Source: SAR92 clade bacterium H455 (lineage in GTDB: Bacteria; Pseudomonadota; Gammaproteobacteria; Pseudomonadales; Porticoccaceae). Taken from it: a DNA stretch of 64,000 nt. Both the position numbers and the translations under genes were made by a program. This document shows, piece by piece, positions 26,988-36,783 of this stretch. Where the stretch lies: positions 2,046,001 through 2,110,000 of the forward strand of contig CP103416.1 in the NCBI GenBank assembly GCA_024802545.1, given 5' to 3'. Numbering within the stretch: position 1 is the first letter of the stretch; each line of letters opens with the position of its first letter. The notes beneath the pieces were generated by a model. The model saw nothing but the letters and a program-made list of their open reading frames with translations. It made no database searches and had not been told where the DNA came from.

Positions 26988-27641
26988 CTATTCGTTGGGG
27001 GCAAACGCCCCCATACGAATATGTTTGAGGATCACCTGTGCTGCTTCGTTGGCATTGTCCACCAGCTCGAACAGGTTGAGCTCGGCAGCACTTAAACAGC
27101 CTTCCGCCACCATGCGATCCTGCATCCATTGAATCAGCCCCTGCCAAAATGGTCGTCCGACCAAAATAATCGGAAAGGGTTTAACTTTGAGGGTTTGCAC
27201 CAGAGTCAGCGCTTCAAACAATTCATCTAAGGTGCCAAACCCCCCAGGGAAAATCACAAAGCCCACAGCATGTTTGACGAACAGATATTTGCGCACAAAA
27301 AAGTAGCGGAAATCGAGGCCAATATCTTGGTAAGGGTTTGGTGTCTGTTCAAAGGGCAGATCAATATTTAGTCCAACCGAGGGTGTAGGCGTTGCATAAC
27401 AACCGCGATTGGCTCCTTCCATAATTCCCGGACCACCGCCAGTAATAACCGGAATACTCTCCTCACCAAGTAACTTACCCAGCAACTGGGCCTCGCGATA
27501 ATAGCGATTACTCGAGTCTAAACGGGCACCTCCAAACACGGTTACCGCTGCACCTAGCTTAAGTAATTTGTCCGTGCCATCTACCAATTCAGACTGTATA
27601 CGTAGCACGCGCCATGCTTCCTGCACTTTTGCTTCCAGCAT
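26988..27641 (-). CDS. LOG-family Rossmann-fold protein (TIGR00730)
   Basis: The product is 217 residues. It carries VTVFGGARL, VITGGGPGIMEGANRGCYATPTPSVGLNIDLPFEQ and the signature FPGGFGTLDELFEALTLVQT (PGGxGTxxE), as in nucleoside 5'-monophosphate phosphoribohydrolases of the LOG group. Such enzymes split a nucleotide into base and ribose-5-phosphate; the bacterial substrate is uncertain and cytokinin production should not be assumed. It is divergent from lexA, so the 93-base gap holds both promoters. Confidence 0.88.
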   Translation of the reverse strand: MLEAKVQEAWRVLRIQSELVDGTDKLLKLGAAVTVFGGARLDSSNRYYREAQLLGKLLGEESIPVITGGGPGIMEGANRGCYATPTPSVGLNIDLPFEQTPNPYQDIGLDFRYFFVRKYLFVKHAVGFVIFPGGFGTLDELFEALTLVQTLKVKPFPIILVGRPFWQGLIQWMQDRMVAEGCLSAAELNLFELVDNANEAAQVILKHIRMGAFAPNE

Positions 27642-27678
27642 AAACTTCTCCTGTTATATGGCTTAAATATAGTTTAAC

Positions 27679-27711
27679 TTGCGCCTTTTTGATTACTGTA
27701 TATAATCACAG
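27679..27711 (+). promoter_or_regulatory. lexA promoter with SOS box
   Basis: CTGTATATAATCACAG (27696-27711) fits the gammaproteobacterial LexA box CTG-N10-CAG. It covers a perfect TATAAT (27701-27706), with TTGCGC (27679-27684) 16 bases upstream as a plausible -35. LexA bound here would block its own promoter, giving the usual autoregulation. A second box is not obvious. Confidence 0.85.
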
Positions 27712-27734
27712 CTATCTGTTTAGAGGAAATCACC

Positions 27735-28340
27735 ATGGATCGTCTCACTGCTCGACAACAACAAATTTTTGATTTGATTCGCGACAATATTGAAGACACT
27801 GGCTACCCACCAACACGTGCAGAAATCGCTCAGCAGCTTGGTTTTAAGTCAGCCAATGCAGCCGAGGATCATCTCCGCGCACTGGCCCGCAAAGGCGTAA
27901 TTGAGATGATTCCAGGAGCCTCTAGGGGTATCCGTATTGTCGAGCAGTTTTGCGGTATCCCGATTATCGGACGAGTTGCAGCCGGTGAGCCGATTTTGGC
28001 AGAGCAGCATATTGAGGACTATCAAGAGGTGCCATCGAGCACATTCCATCCTCACGCTGATTACTTTTTGCGTGTTCAGGGTCAGAGTATGATCAATGTC
28101 GGCATTATGGATGGCGACCTACTTGCGGTTCACCAGCAGCCAACTGCTGAGAATCAGCAGATTGTGGTGGCACGAGTAGATGGTGAGGTGACTGTGAAGC
28201 GACTCAAGCGCACCCGCAGCAAGCATGAAATTCATTTGCTGCCAGAAAATCACGACTACTCGCCAATACTGGTGGACCTGCGGGCACAGGACTTTGCTAT
28301 TGAAGGTTTAGCGGTTGGCGTGGTACGGGTTAGTATCTAA
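27735..28340 (+). CDS. lexA: SOS repressor LexA
   Basis: The product is 201 residues. A winged-helix N-terminus ([54 protein letters not shown]) is followed by the cleavage site A83-G84 in VAAGEP, the catalytic Ser118 in GQSMI and Lys155 in TVKRLK, all intact. GAGGAAA lies before the ATG and an SOS box before that. There is no sulA downstream; the next gene is convergent and encodes a ferredoxin-like protein. Confidence 0.98.
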   Translation: MDRLTARQQQIFDLIRDNIEDTGYPPTRAEIAQQLGFKSANAAEDHLRALARKGVIEMIPGASRGIRIVEQFCGIPIIGRVAAGEPILAEQHIEDYQEVPSSTFHPHADYFLRVQGQSMINVGIMDGDLLAVHQQPTAENQQIVVARVDGEVTVKRLKRTRSKHEIHLLPENHDYSPILVDLRAQDFAIEGLAVGVVRVSI

Positions 28341-28366
28341 GGCATCTAAAAAAACCTGTTGTAGCC

Positions 28367-28780
28367 CTATTTAATCTCTAGGGCCGCTGGCCCTTCAGGT
28401 ATATCTAACGCCTGTGGCCCTTGCAACATAGAGTTAGAGGCAAAAGCGTACTCTTCCACTACCCTGCCGCCGAGCACATGCTCTTGCAAGATGCGCTCAA
28501 TAACGTCTGGGGTACAACTGTGATACCAGGTCCCATCTGGGTAACTGACCATAATCGGCCCCTGGCGACAGATACGTAGACATTCCACTTTCGAGCGGTA
28601 GACACCGCCGTCCACATCGAGCAGTTCTAGCTCACGGATTCTTCGTTTTAAATATTCCCACGCATCATTAGTCTGCTCCGCAGGGGCACATTTTCCCGCA
28701 GTGCAAATCAGCAGATGCTGGCGGTAGCTATGTATTTTTCGCGCATCGCTGCGCAGACTGAGAAGGTTGTCGCGATTCAT
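28367..28780 (-). CDS. Thioredoxin-like [2Fe-2S] ferredoxin-domain protein
   Basis: The product is 137 residues. [11 protein letters not shown] gives C-x4-C, and later [38 protein letters not shown] gives C-x3-C. This is the four-Cys arrangement of thioredoxin-fold [2Fe-2S] ferredoxins, such as the NuoE-like CGxxxC type. It may carry electrons or act in Fe-S or cobalamin-related metabolism; the partner is not evident. It is convergent with lexA. The gap 28781-28957 holds no gene I can see. Confidence 0.75.
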   Translation of the reverse strand: MNRDNLLSLRSDARKIHSYRQHLLICTAGKCAPAEQTNDAWEYLKRRIRELELLDVDGGVYRSKVECLRICRQGPIMVSYPDGTWYHSCTPDVIERILQEHVLGGRVVEEYAFASNSMLQGPQALDIPEGPAALEIK

Positions 28781-28957
28781 TTGCTTGGACTCGAGCTAAA
28801 GGCTTTGAGGGTCTAATTTAACTTTTTTAGGGGGGACTAATCGAACTTTGGCGATCTGGTTGACTAGGCGCTGTTGGTACCGGGCGATAATATTACCGGC
28901 ACCCAATCAGGTACAGTCTCCAATAGACGCACAATAGACGCCCGATACAATAACTAA

Positions 28958-29203
28958 CTAGTGAATTGTATGCGCTTTGCTCTGAACCGACTCGGCTAGC
29001 ACTGCGGGCTCTTCAACAACATCAAAAGCAGTTTTAATGCCGGCGTCCATCATGCTCTTGGCCACATCCAGATGCTTGCCGTCGAGATAGTCGAGGACAT
29101 CAGGAGAGAAGCGAATGGTTACCAGGGTTTCGTCACCTTCGGCGCGCTGCAGTGCAACTTCGCCGCTGTCTAACATGACTAATTCAAATTCCGCGAGAGG
29201 CAT
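28958..29203 (-). CDS. Small conserved hypothetical protein
   Basis: The product is 81 residues, beginning MPLAEFELVMLDSGEVALQRAEGDETLVTIRFSPDVLDYL and continuing VAKSMMDAGIKTAFDVVEE. The position between lexA and the DUF6586-topA pair corresponds to PA3009 of Pseudomonas aeruginosa by recall. The function is unknown. There is no signal peptide or membrane segment. The 191-base gap to the next gene has no visible feature. Confidence 0.65.
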   Translation of the reverse strand: MPLAEFELVMLDSGEVALQRAEGDETLVTIRFSPDVLDYLDGKHLDVAKSMMDAGIKTAFDVVEEPAVLAESVQSKAHTIH

Positions 29204-29394
29204 AAATAGGGTTCCCTAAAGAGTTCCGTTTGGTTCGTAATCATACTTTGCTGTCGTAGCTTGCTGTAATCGAGCTGAGTTTACTGTGATAGCCTCAGCG
29301 TCCCGTCATAAAAAGCAGATAGCGTCTTGTCACGAAGGGACATAAAGAGTCTAGCAGTTGCGACAATCTCTGTTAACCGTTAACTGCCAGATAA

Positions 29395-29898
29395 CTAAAA
29401 CTCAATCATCATTTCACGGTGGCGATCGATCAGTTCTTCCATTGATTGCAGCCATAACTGCGCCGCTGCAACGGACCACTCAACCACTGCAGGGCCGTCC
29501 AAGGAAATCATCGGCAGCCGATCTGCATCCATTTCGGCTTTGCGTACAACAGGTAACAGATAGATATTCTTATGGGCCTGAAGCAGTCCACTGAGCCAAG
29601 AACCGGAGTCGTGCTGCAAGGTTTGCAGCTCAACGGCTTCCCCGGGGCACTTGCCCTGCACTGCTAGTTGCGCCACGAGGGAGTCGCCGTCAGTGACTGA
29701 TTCCAGATCCTGCAACTTGTAACCTTCAGCTATATTACGGCAGTGCCACAGCCAGGCCTGATGCAGCTGCACAGCTACTGACTGAGCCGTGACGGCAATC
29801 TGATGACTGCTGACAGAAGACCCAGTAGCGTCGAGCATGCGCAGCAGTTGCCGCGCAAATACTAGCTTCTGATTAACCGCTGAAATATGGGTCGACAT
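29395..29898 (-). CDS. DUF6586-family helical protein
   Basis: From ATG at 29898 the product is 167 residues; longer versions would run into topA. It is mostly alpha-helical (VNQKLVFARQLLRMLD, SVAVQLHQAWLWHCRNIAEGY, SVAAAQLWLQSMEELIDRHREMMIEF). The family is found next to topA in Pseudomonas-like genomes. Function is unknown. It lies 8 bases downstream of topA and is probably cotranscribed. Confidence 0.7.
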   Translation of the reverse strand: MSTHISAVNQKLVFARQLLRMLDATGSSVSSHQIAVTAQSVAVQLHQAWLWHCRNIAEGYKLQDLESVTDGDSLVAQLAVQGKCPGEAVELQTLQHDSGSWLSGLLQAHKNIYLLPVVRKAEMDADRLPMISLDGPAVVEWSVAAAQLWLQSMEELIDRHREMMIEF

Positions 29899-29906
29899 AG
29901 GCCCGC

Positions 29907-32567
29907 CTACTTGCTGCCCTTTTCCGCAGCGACCCATTTGCCGCTGTTGTAAAAAGCACTCCAACCGGATGGCTTGCCGTCTTTTTCACTGCGCACATAC
30001 TGCTCTTTGGTTTTACGGCTGTAGCGAATAATTGTCTCTAAGCCCTCCGGATCTTTAACCGGTGCGGTAAGCAGGAACTGATACTTCTCATCAATCTGGT
30101 CTTTGTATGGCAGCAATTCCGCAACGCTTGGTGCGCGAGTTTCACGATTCTTGGGGAACTGACTAGCAGCCAAAAATAGACCTGAGGCGCCGTCGCGAAG
30201 CACATAGTGATCGTCGACTTTTAAGCAGCGCAACTCCGGCATGGAAATGGGATCCACCTTCGGGGGCGCAGCCTGGCCATTGCGCAGTAACTTACGGGTA
30301 TTTTTGCACGGCTCACCCGGAGCAGTCTCTCCGGTACAGCCAAAGTATTTGCCAAAGCGACCGGTCTTTAACTGCATTTCGTTGGCGCACTTATCACATT
30401 CAATCACCGGCCCTTCATAACCCTTGATCACATATTGACCAGACTCAAGCTCAAAACCACTGCAATCAGGATTATTACCACAGACGTGCAGCTTAAGGGT
30501 TTCATTCACCAGATAGCTGTCCATAACCGTATCGCAGATTTTGCAGCGATGGCGGTGCATCAGTTGCTTAGATTCCGCCTCATCATCTTCATCGATATTG
30601 ACGGCTTCGTCGCCAGCAGTGAGATTCAAGGTGTGCTTGCAACGTTCTTTGGGCGGCAGTGCATAGCCAGAACAGCCGAGAAATACACCTGTGCCAGCAG
30701 TTCGAATCATCATCGGACGATCACAGAGCTTGCAGGGAATATCGGTCTCTGTGGGGGAATTGGGACGCATACCCCCATCTTCCGCTTTAGCACTTTCTAC
30801 CTTCTCACTGAAATCACGATAGAAGCGATTGAGCAGGTCTTTCCACTTTAAAGTGCCCTTGGCAATTTCATCCAAGTGCTCTTCCATGGTGGCGGTAAAG
30901 CCATAGTCCATTAAATCAGTAAAGCTCTCAGCTAAACGGTCAGTGACTACATCGCCGATTTTTTCCGCGAACAGGCGCTTGTTTTCAATGCGCACATAGC
31001 CGCGATCTTGAATCGTGGAAATAATTGAGGCATAGGTAGAGGGACGACCAATACCGCGTTTCTCCAATTCTTTCACCAGTGAGGCTTCAGAGAAACGGGC
31101 GATGGGCTTGGTAAAGTGCTGCTGTGGCACCAGCACCAGCATATTCATCTTGTCGCCCTTTTGCAGGTCCGGCAATTCGCCATCCTCGTCGCCTTTGCGA
31201 TTAGCTGGCATCACTGCCAGATAACCATCAAAGCGGGTCACGCGACCTTTTGCGGTCATTTCGTAATCGCCAGCGGCCACCGTAATCAGGGTCGAGGTAA
31301 ACTGAGCGGGAACCATCTGACAGGCGACAAACTGCTGCCAAATAAGCTGGTAGAGTTTCTTTGCATCCACTTCCATGCCATCTAGGCTGCCGGGAGAGAT
31401 ATCGATATTCGACGGACGGATGGCTTCGTGAGCTTCCTGAGCGCCAGACTTGCTGCCGTAAATCTTCGGCTCATCTGGCAGATAACGGGCGCCGTGACGA
31501 ACTTTAATATAGTCGCGACAGGCGGCGATGGCATCTTCACTTAAGTTGGTGGAATCGGTACGCATGTAGGTGATGTAGCCACCTTCATAGAGACGCTGAG
31601 CCATCATCATGGTTTTCTTGACCCCAAAGCCGAGCCTGGTACTGGCAGCCTGCTGCAGAGTAGAAGTAATAAAGGGTGCTGAAGGTTTAGACGAAGTGGG
31701 CTTATCTTCCCGTTTAGACACTGAATAATCAGCTTCTCTAAGGGCCGCTAGCGCAGTGTCAGTAGCCGCTTTATTAACCGGACGGAAAGCCTTGCCCAAG
31801 TGGCGCTTAACGTCAAAGCGAATCTTTCCTATATCATCACTGGCTGCTTCGGCTTCAAGGTCAGCCTGAACGGTCCAGTATTCTTCAGGTAAAAAGGCAC
31901 GAATCTCACGCTCGCGCTCAACAATCATTTTCAGGGCGACCGACTGAACTCGACCAGCAGATAGACCGCGGCCTACTCTTTCCCACAACAGTGGCGAGAC
32001 CATAAAGCCCACCACACGATCGAGAAAGCGCCGCGCCTGCTGGGCATCAACGCGGTTGGTGTCAACTACGCCAGGCTTTTCAAAGGCTGCCCGAATCGCT
32101 TTCTTGGTAATTTCGTTAAACACGACACGCTTGTAACGGCTGTCATCGCCGCCAATGACCTGAGTCAGATGCCAGGCAATCGCCTCTCCCTCTCTATCCA
32201 AATCCGTCGCCAGATAGACAGTATCGGCATTTTTAGCCAGCTTTTTGAGCTCGGCTACCACTTTTTCTTTCCCCGGCAGGGTCGCGTATTCCGCTTTCCA
32301 ATCATTTTCCGGGTCTATACCCATACTATTAATCAGCTGAGCTTTAGCCTTAGCTGCGCGGTGAATAATTTTGTCTTCGGGAGACAGTTTGCGAGTTATC
32401 GCCGCCTGTCGAGCGCGCTCTTTGGGATCTGTAGGGACGCGATTGCCGCCTGTGGGCAGATCGCGAATATGGCCGACACTGGACTTTACAATAAAATCAT
32501 CACCGAGGTAGCGATTGATCGTTTTAGCTTTAGCAGGTGACTCTACAATGACTAACGACTTTCCCAT
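29907..32567 (-). CDS. topA: DNA topoisomerase I
   Basis: The product is 886 residues, full length. The Toprim domain begins [22 protein letters not shown] and includes [17 protein letters not shown] (DxDxE-type metal site). The catalytic Tyr is in [17 protein letters not shown] near residue 330. [16 protein letters not shown] and [27 protein letters not shown] are intact. Three C-terminal zinc ribbons follow (CKLC...C...C; CKIC...C...C; CDKC...C...C), then a fourth degenerate domain. It relaxes negative supercoils. GGAAA lies upstream of the ATG. Confidence 0.98.
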   Translation of the reverse strand: MGKSLVIVESPAKAKTINRYLGDDFIVKSSVGHIRDLPTGGNRVPTDPKERARQAAITRKLSPEDKIIHRAAKAKAQLINSMGIDPENDWKAEYATLPGKEKVVAELKKLAKNADTVYLATDLDREGEAIAWHLTQVIGGDDSRYKRVVFNEITKKAIRAAFEKPGVVDTNRVDAQQARRFLDRVVGFMVSPLLWERVGRGLSAGRVQSVALKMIVEREREIRAFLPEEYWTVQADLEAEAASDDIGKIRFDVKRHLGKAFRPVNKAATDTALAALREADYSVSKREDKPTSSKPSAPFITSTLQQAASTRLGFGVKKTMMMAQRLYEGGYITYMRTDSTNLSEDAIAACRDYIKVRHGARYLPDEPKIYGSKSGAQEAHEAIRPSNIDISPGSLDGMEVDAKKLYQLIWQQFVACQMVPAQFTSTLITVAAGDYEMTAKGRVTRFDGYLAVMPANRKGDEDGELPDLQKGDKMNMLVLVPQQHFTKPIARFSEASLVKELEKRGIGRPSTYASIISTIQDRGYVRIENKRLFAEKIGDVVTDRLAESFTDLMDYGFTATMEEHLDEIAKGTLKWKDLLNRFYRDFSEKVESAKAEDGGMRPNSPTETDIPCKLCDRPMMIRTAGTGVFLGCSGYALPPKERCKHTLNLTAGDEAVNIDEDDEAESKQLMHRHRCKICDTVMDSYLVNETLKLHVCGNNPDCSGFELESGQYVIKGYEGPVIECDKCANEMQLKTGRFGKYFGCTGETAPGEPCKNTRKLLRNGQAAPPKVDPISMPELRCLKVDDHYVLRDGASGLFLAASQFPKNRETRAPSVAELLPYKDQIDEKYQFLLTAPVKDPEGLETIIRYSRKTKEQYVRSEKDGKPSGWSAFYNSGKWVAAEKGSK

Positions 32568-32696
32568 TTAGGCTGATTTCCCTAATTGCGCAGCTGCCAT
32601 CAGAGCAGCATGCTGAAGATAATTTGGCTCGAATACTAACGAGCTTTGGACTCAAGGTGCGCATATATACGTGTTTGTGCGCCCTCTGGTCAAGTT

Positions 32697-33182
32697 TCAT
32701 CGACAAATTTCTTTTGCCTGATGCTGAAATTTCTTTAATTTGTCGACAATTTTTTCTAGATCCGCAGCATCCTCACGCTCATTCCAGATCACCCCTATAC
32801 CTGCGTCTGTGGCCACAAGAGCACTGACACCAGCGGGAAAATCATCCATTTGATCAGCCAACAGCTCATCCCACTGAGGCGCTGCCTGATTCAGAGTCCA
32901 CAGCCATCCAGGACACACCGAGTCCCAACCACGGGCGCTAAAGCGGTGCAGCACCCAATTCTGCCGACAGTCGCCATCGAGCCAGGGTATGCGATAACAA
33001 ACGCACTCTAGGCGTGTTTCCTCCTCGCGAGCATCGGGCCGACGATGGAGGCTCACCTGCAATCCGGCACTGCCAGCCGAGCGCCTCAGCTCGCTGATCA
33101 GTTTCTGACGCGGCGACTGCCGAAACCACATCAGCGGCGATATCACCACGGCGACGCCCAATACTATTAACAACCATGTCAT
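32697..33182 (-). CDS. Single-pass membrane protein, conserved hypothetical
   Basis: The product is 161 residues. One N-terminal helix (WLLIVLGVAVVISPLMWF) is followed by a basic stretch and a soluble domain with LQVSLHRRPDAREEETRLECVCYRIPWL. I recall similar proteins near topA in related bacteria, sometimes mislabelled as YajC-like. No catalytic motif is visible. It is divergent from the universal stress protein gene. Confidence 0.6.
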   Translation of the reverse strand: MTWLLIVLGVAVVISPLMWFRQSPRQKLISELRRSAGSAGLQVSLHRRPDAREEETRLECVCYRIPWLDGDCRQNWVLHRFSARGWDSVCPGWLWTLNQAAPQWDELLADQMDDFPAGVSALVATDAGIGVIWNEREDAADLEKIVDKLKKFQHQAKEICR

Positions 33183-33337
33183 TTCGTACTACTCTATAGT
33201 TAGCGATTGTAGTCAGCGAGTTACAATCTAGAATCTAGCCAGTGGGCATAATGTGAGCCACTGAATATCTAGCCTCTAATAAATTAACCCATACAGCAAT
33301 CAGTACAGCCGTTAACAAAACAAGAAGGAGTAACCCT

Positions 33338-33778
33338 ATGTCTACTTACAAACACCTGCTGATCGGCCTTGATCTGTCTCCAGAATCACAGCAAGTGGTA
33401 GACCGCGTCAAGCAACTTTTTGCGGACCGCGAGGTAAAGATATCAATCTGTCATATCCTCGAGCCCCTCGCCTTCACTTACGGCGGCGACATACCAGTGG
33501 ATTTATCCGATGTACAGGTGCAGTTGGAAGACCAGGCAAGACAGCGCTTAGCCGTTCTTGCCCAACAACTTGCTGTACCAGAAGAGGATCAGCATATAGT
33601 CTTGGGTCAGCCGGCCAATGAAATGCGTCGCATGGCCAAAGAGGAAGATGTAGACCTTATTATAGTAGGCAGTCACGGTCGTCATGGCCTGGCGCTAATA
33701 TTTGGCTCTACCAGCAACAGTGTTCTCCATGGTGCCCCCTGCGATGTACTGGCGGTGCGGATCAATGAGGACGACTAG
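33338..33778 (+). CDS. Universal stress protein (UspA family)
   Basis: The product is 146 residues with a strong RBS (AAGGAG). It begins YKHLLIGLDLSPESQQVVDRV and has the ATP-binding-type loop VGSHGRHGLALIFGSTSNSVLHGAPCDVLAVR. The GSHGRHG and G(S/T) spacing is close to G-2x-G-9x-G. It is a cytoplasmic stress-response protein; the exact partner is unknown. A terminator with duplicated arms follows. Confidence 0.93.
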   Translation: MSTYKHLLIGLDLSPESQQVVDRVKQLFADREVKISICHILEPLAFTYGGDIPVDLSDVQVQLEDQARQRLAVLAQQLAVPEEDQHIVLGQPANEMRRMAKEEDVDLIIVGSHGRHGLALIFGSTSNSVLHGAPCDVLAVRINEDD

Positions 33779-33786
33779 GATAATTG

Positions 33787-33860
33787 AGCCCCTTTGTTAG
33801 GGGCTTTTTTCTGCTAAGGGCTTTTTTCTGCTAAGGGCTTTTATCTGCTAAGGGCTTCTT
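33787..33860 (+). terminator. Terminator with tandemly repeated 3' arm
   Basis: AGCCCC-T...AGGGGCTTTTTT (33787-33810) is a clear rho-independent terminator after the Usp gene. The downstream arm GGGCTTTTTTCTGCTAA is then repeated about three more times with changes (33818 on), each retaining GGGCTT and T-rich runs. Only the first has its matching CCCC arm nearby. The repeats look like replication-slippage copies of the 3' half. The rest of the gap to slt (33861-34003) shows nothing clear. Confidence 0.75.
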
Positions 33861-34003
33861 GCAACAAAAAAAGTACCTAAAGGCTGCCAACACACCGCCC
33901 CTCCCGCTTTAGACGCTAAGATGAGGTCCCAGCATTAACCAATATCGCTCCTTATAAGGCTGTTCCTATTTTCAATATCTCTCACTTCAGTCTAAGAATC
34001 GCC

Positions 34004-35983
34004 ATGGTTGCGGCAATGCTACTCTGCGGCTGTCTGTTGGCTAACGCAGAGGATATAGGTTCAAACCAGGCCATATCCAATAGCCTTGCCCAGCAGCGAC
34101 AACTCTACACCGCAGCCCTCGAGCTAGCGCGCCGGGGCAAATGGCAGCAGCTAAAGCAACACCGAGAGCAACTGCAAAACTACCCCCTCTACCCCTATTT
34201 AATCTATGCCGATCTGGCTGCCAATCTGCGCTACTCGAGGCATCCTGAAGTAAGCCAATATCTGCAAGACTATGGCGGCACTGTAAAAGCGCAGCAGCTG
34301 CGCAATCGCTGGCTCGACTATCTGGCCAAGCGTCAATACTGGACTACTTTTATCCGTTTCTATAAGCCGCAACAGGCAAGTACCAAGCAGCAATGCCAGT
34401 TTCAGCTGGCGCGTTATTACGCTGATACTAAAGACCCGCAGTTGCATCAAAGACGCGAACAGGCCATAACCGCGGCGCTGGAACTGTGGAATGTTGGTAA
34501 ATCCCAACCCAAGCAATGTGACCGATTATTTGCCCGTTTAATCAGCGACAACCGAATCACAGAGGCATTGGCCTGGCAGCGTTTTAACAAGGCATTGCTC
34601 AATCACCAGTATCAGCTTGCCCGATATCTCGAGCGCTTCTTCACAAGCCCTCACTACAGTGAACTAGCCAAGCTCTACTATCAGGCTCACCGCTCACCTC
34701 GGAGCATTGCGCGGTTCGCGGATTTTAGTAGCCACAGTTCCGAAGAACTAAACATAATTCAACATGCCCTAGTGCATCTAGCGCCTCGCGACAGCCACGC
34801 AAGCCTCAAATACTGGAGCCACTATCAGCAGACCCACGATTTTACTGACGCCGCCCGCAGCGCCATTGTCAGTGCAATCATCAAAGGCCTCTATAAACAG
34901 GGCGCCACCGCCGTCGCCGACTCCTATTTTAGCGACCATCTGCAATTACTTAATGAGACTCTCGACGGCAGTTTGGTGGAATGGCGTATTCGCCTGGCAC
35001 TAGAGAAAAAAGACTGGCCGAATGTTTCCCTGTGGTTGGAACGACTGCCCAAGAACGTGCAAGGTCGCACTTCCTGGCGCTATTGGACTATCCGCAGCAT
35101 GCTCAGCAATCCATTGACCACCGAGCACCCTGCACTGCCGCAGATGACCGAAAGTCTGGCTCAAGAGCGGGATTTTTACGGTTTTCTCGCCAGCGATATG
35201 CTCGACAAAGAGTACCGCATCAACCACCGTCCTGTGGCGATTGATCCCCAGCGTCTAGAGGCGATTACAGCTCTCCCGGCTATGGCCCGAGCACGGGAGC
35301 TGAGGTTTCACAATGACAACCTCGACGCCAATCGAGAATGGAGTCAAGCCAGTGCAACCTTCACCTACCCAGACTGGCTGGCGGCAGCCATAGTCACCGC
35401 ACAGTGGCAGTGGCACAGCAAAGCAATTGCCAGCCTGGGCAGCATTCAATACTGGGATGATGTAGAGCTGCGCTTCCCCCTGGCCTTTGCCGATACCATA
35501 AAGGCTACAGCACAAAGCAATGAGCTGGACAGCCACTTACTATTTGCCCTGGCACGCCAAGAGAGCGCCTTTGATGCCTCGGCCACATCCCCAGCCGGGG
35601 CCCGGGGATTAATGCAGGTCATGCCCGCCACCGCTAAGAGTACGGCGCGAAAATATAAAATCCCCTATCGCAAAAGTGCCGAGCTATATAATCCAGCAAC
35701 CAATATTACCATTGCCAGCCGCTACTACAGCGAACTGCTTAAACGCTTTGATGGCAGTCGCATTCTTGCTAGCGCAGCTTATAATGCTGGCCCCACTAGG
35801 GTTACACAGTGGCTCAACAAGAGTGGTGGAACACTGCCCTTGGATATCTGGATTGAAGTGATCCCCTATAGAGAGACTCGCGCCTATGTGCGTAATATTT
35901 TAATGTATTCGATTATCTATTCGCGCAAAATGGGTCAGCGCCCACCGCTGTTAATGCGCAATGAAATCTATAGGCTGCTCTGA
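34004..35983 (+). CDS. slt: Soluble lytic murein transglycosylase
   Basis: The product is 659 residues from ATG 34004. It has a long alpha-helical superhelix (about 25-480) and a C-terminal SLT domain with LLFALARQESAFDASATSPAGARGLMQVMPATAKSTA (catalytic Glu in RQESAF), then SAAYNAGPTRVTQWL and IEVIPYRETRAYVRNIL. It cleaves the MurNAc-GlcNAc bond to 1,6-anhydroMurNAc in the periplasm. The annotated signal peptide MVAAMLLCGCLLANA has no basic residues. The frame stays open upstream (ISHFSLRIA), so the true start may be an unusual codon earlier. Confidence 0.9.
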   Translation: MVAAMLLCGCLLANAEDIGSNQAISNSLAQQRQLYTAALELARRGKWQQLKQHREQLQNYPLYPYLIYADLAANLRYSRHPEVSQYLQDYGGTVKAQQLRNRWLDYLAKRQYWTTFIRFYKPQQASTKQQCQFQLARYYADTKDPQLHQRREQAITAALELWNVGKSQPKQCDRLFARLISDNRITEALAWQRFNKALLNHQYQLARYLERFFTSPHYSELAKLYYQAHRSPRSIARFADFSSHSSEELNIIQHALVHLAPRDSHASLKYWSHYQQTHDFTDAARSAIVSAIIKGLYKQGATAVADSYFSDHLQLLNETLDGSLVEWRIRLALEKKDWPNVSLWLERLPKNVQGRTSWRYWTIRSMLSNPLTTEHPALPQMTESLAQERDFYGFLASDMLDKEYRINHRPVAIDPQRLEAITALPAMARARELRFHNDNLDANREWSQASATFTYPDWLAAAIVTAQWQWHSKAIASLGSIQYWDDVELRFPLAFADTIKATAQSNELDSHLLFALARQESAFDASATSPAGARGLMQVMPATAKSTARKYKIPYRKSAELYNPATNITIASRYYSELLKRFDGSRILASAAYNAGPTRVTQWLNKSGGTLPLDIWIEVIPYRETRAYVRNILMYSIIYSRKMGQRPPLLMRNEIYRLL

Positions 35984-35985
35984 TC

Positions 35986-36783
35986 ATGTTAATCGATATT
36001 GGCGTTAACCTGTCCAACTCACGCTTCGAAAAAGATCGCCCTGAGGTACTTCAGCGCGCCCGAGACGCCGGGGTTGAGAAGCTGATTCTCACCGGCACCT
36101 CGGTGAGCGAAAGTGAATCCGTTGTCGAACTCTGTCGCCAGTTTGCTGATCAGTTTCCCGGGATGCTCTATGCCACTGCCGGCATTCATCCCCACGACGC
36201 TAAGTCTTTAAATAGAGAGTCTATAGCCACACTCAAAGCTCTGACTACAGAACAGCATGTGGTTGCTATCGGCGAAATGGGTCTCGATTTTAATCGCAAT
36301 TTTTCTACTCCGGCGCAACAGGAAAAGGCCTTTGAAGCGCAGCTTGAATTAGCCGCGGAATTACAGCTGCCTGTATTTCTCCATGAGCGAGATGCCGCTG
36401 AACGACAGCTGCAAATATTGCGCACCTACAGAGATCATTTGGTCGACGCTGTAACACATTGCTTTACAGGCTCTAGAGAGGCTCTCTACGGCTATTTAGA
36501 CCTAGATATGTATATTGGCATCACTGGATGGGTTTGCGACGACAAGCGTGGCACAGGGCTGCAGGGGCTAGTAGCGGATATTCCACTGCAGCGGCTAATG
36601 GTGGAAACCGATGCACCCTATCTGCTACCGAAAACCATGCCCGAGCCGCCCAAAGGCAAACGCAATGAACCGGCATTCTTACCCTGGGTGGTCAGCAAGA
36701 TAGCTGAACAGAGAGATGAGTCTGCCGAGGAACTTGCTCAGCAGACCAGTGACAATAGCCTTAGATTTTTTCGACTGGAGTAA
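35986..36783 (+). CDS. tatD: TatD-family 3'-5' DNA exonuclease
   Basis: The product is 265 residues. It starts MLIDIGVNLSNSRF, the motif of true TatD. Metal and catalytic residues are visible in YATAGIHPHDAK, AIGEMGLDFNRN, FLHERDA, THCFTGS and VETDAPYLLPK. It acts on single-stranded DNA and RNA ends in vitro and in DNA repair. It starts 2 bases after slt, so the two are cotranscribed. Its 3' end overlaps the convergent MOSC gene by 23 bases. Confidence 0.93.
   Translation: MLIDIGVNLSNSRFEKDRPEVLQRARDAGVEKLILTGTSVSESESVVELCRQFADQFPGMLYATAGIHPHDAKSLNRESIATLKALTTEQHVVAIGEMGLDFNRNFSTPAQQEKAFEAQLELAAELQLPVFLHERDAAERQLQILRTYRDHLVDAVTHCFTGSREALYGYLDLDMYIGITGWVCDDKRGTGLQGLVADIPLQRLMVETDAPYLLPKTMPEPPKGKRNEPAFLPWVVSKIAEQRDESAEELAQQTSDNSLRFFRLE

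Noticed and set aside
28341-28366. Possible sulA downstream of lexA.
   Set aside because: Only 26 bases separate lexA from the convergent ferredoxin-like gene; no SulA-like frame exists.
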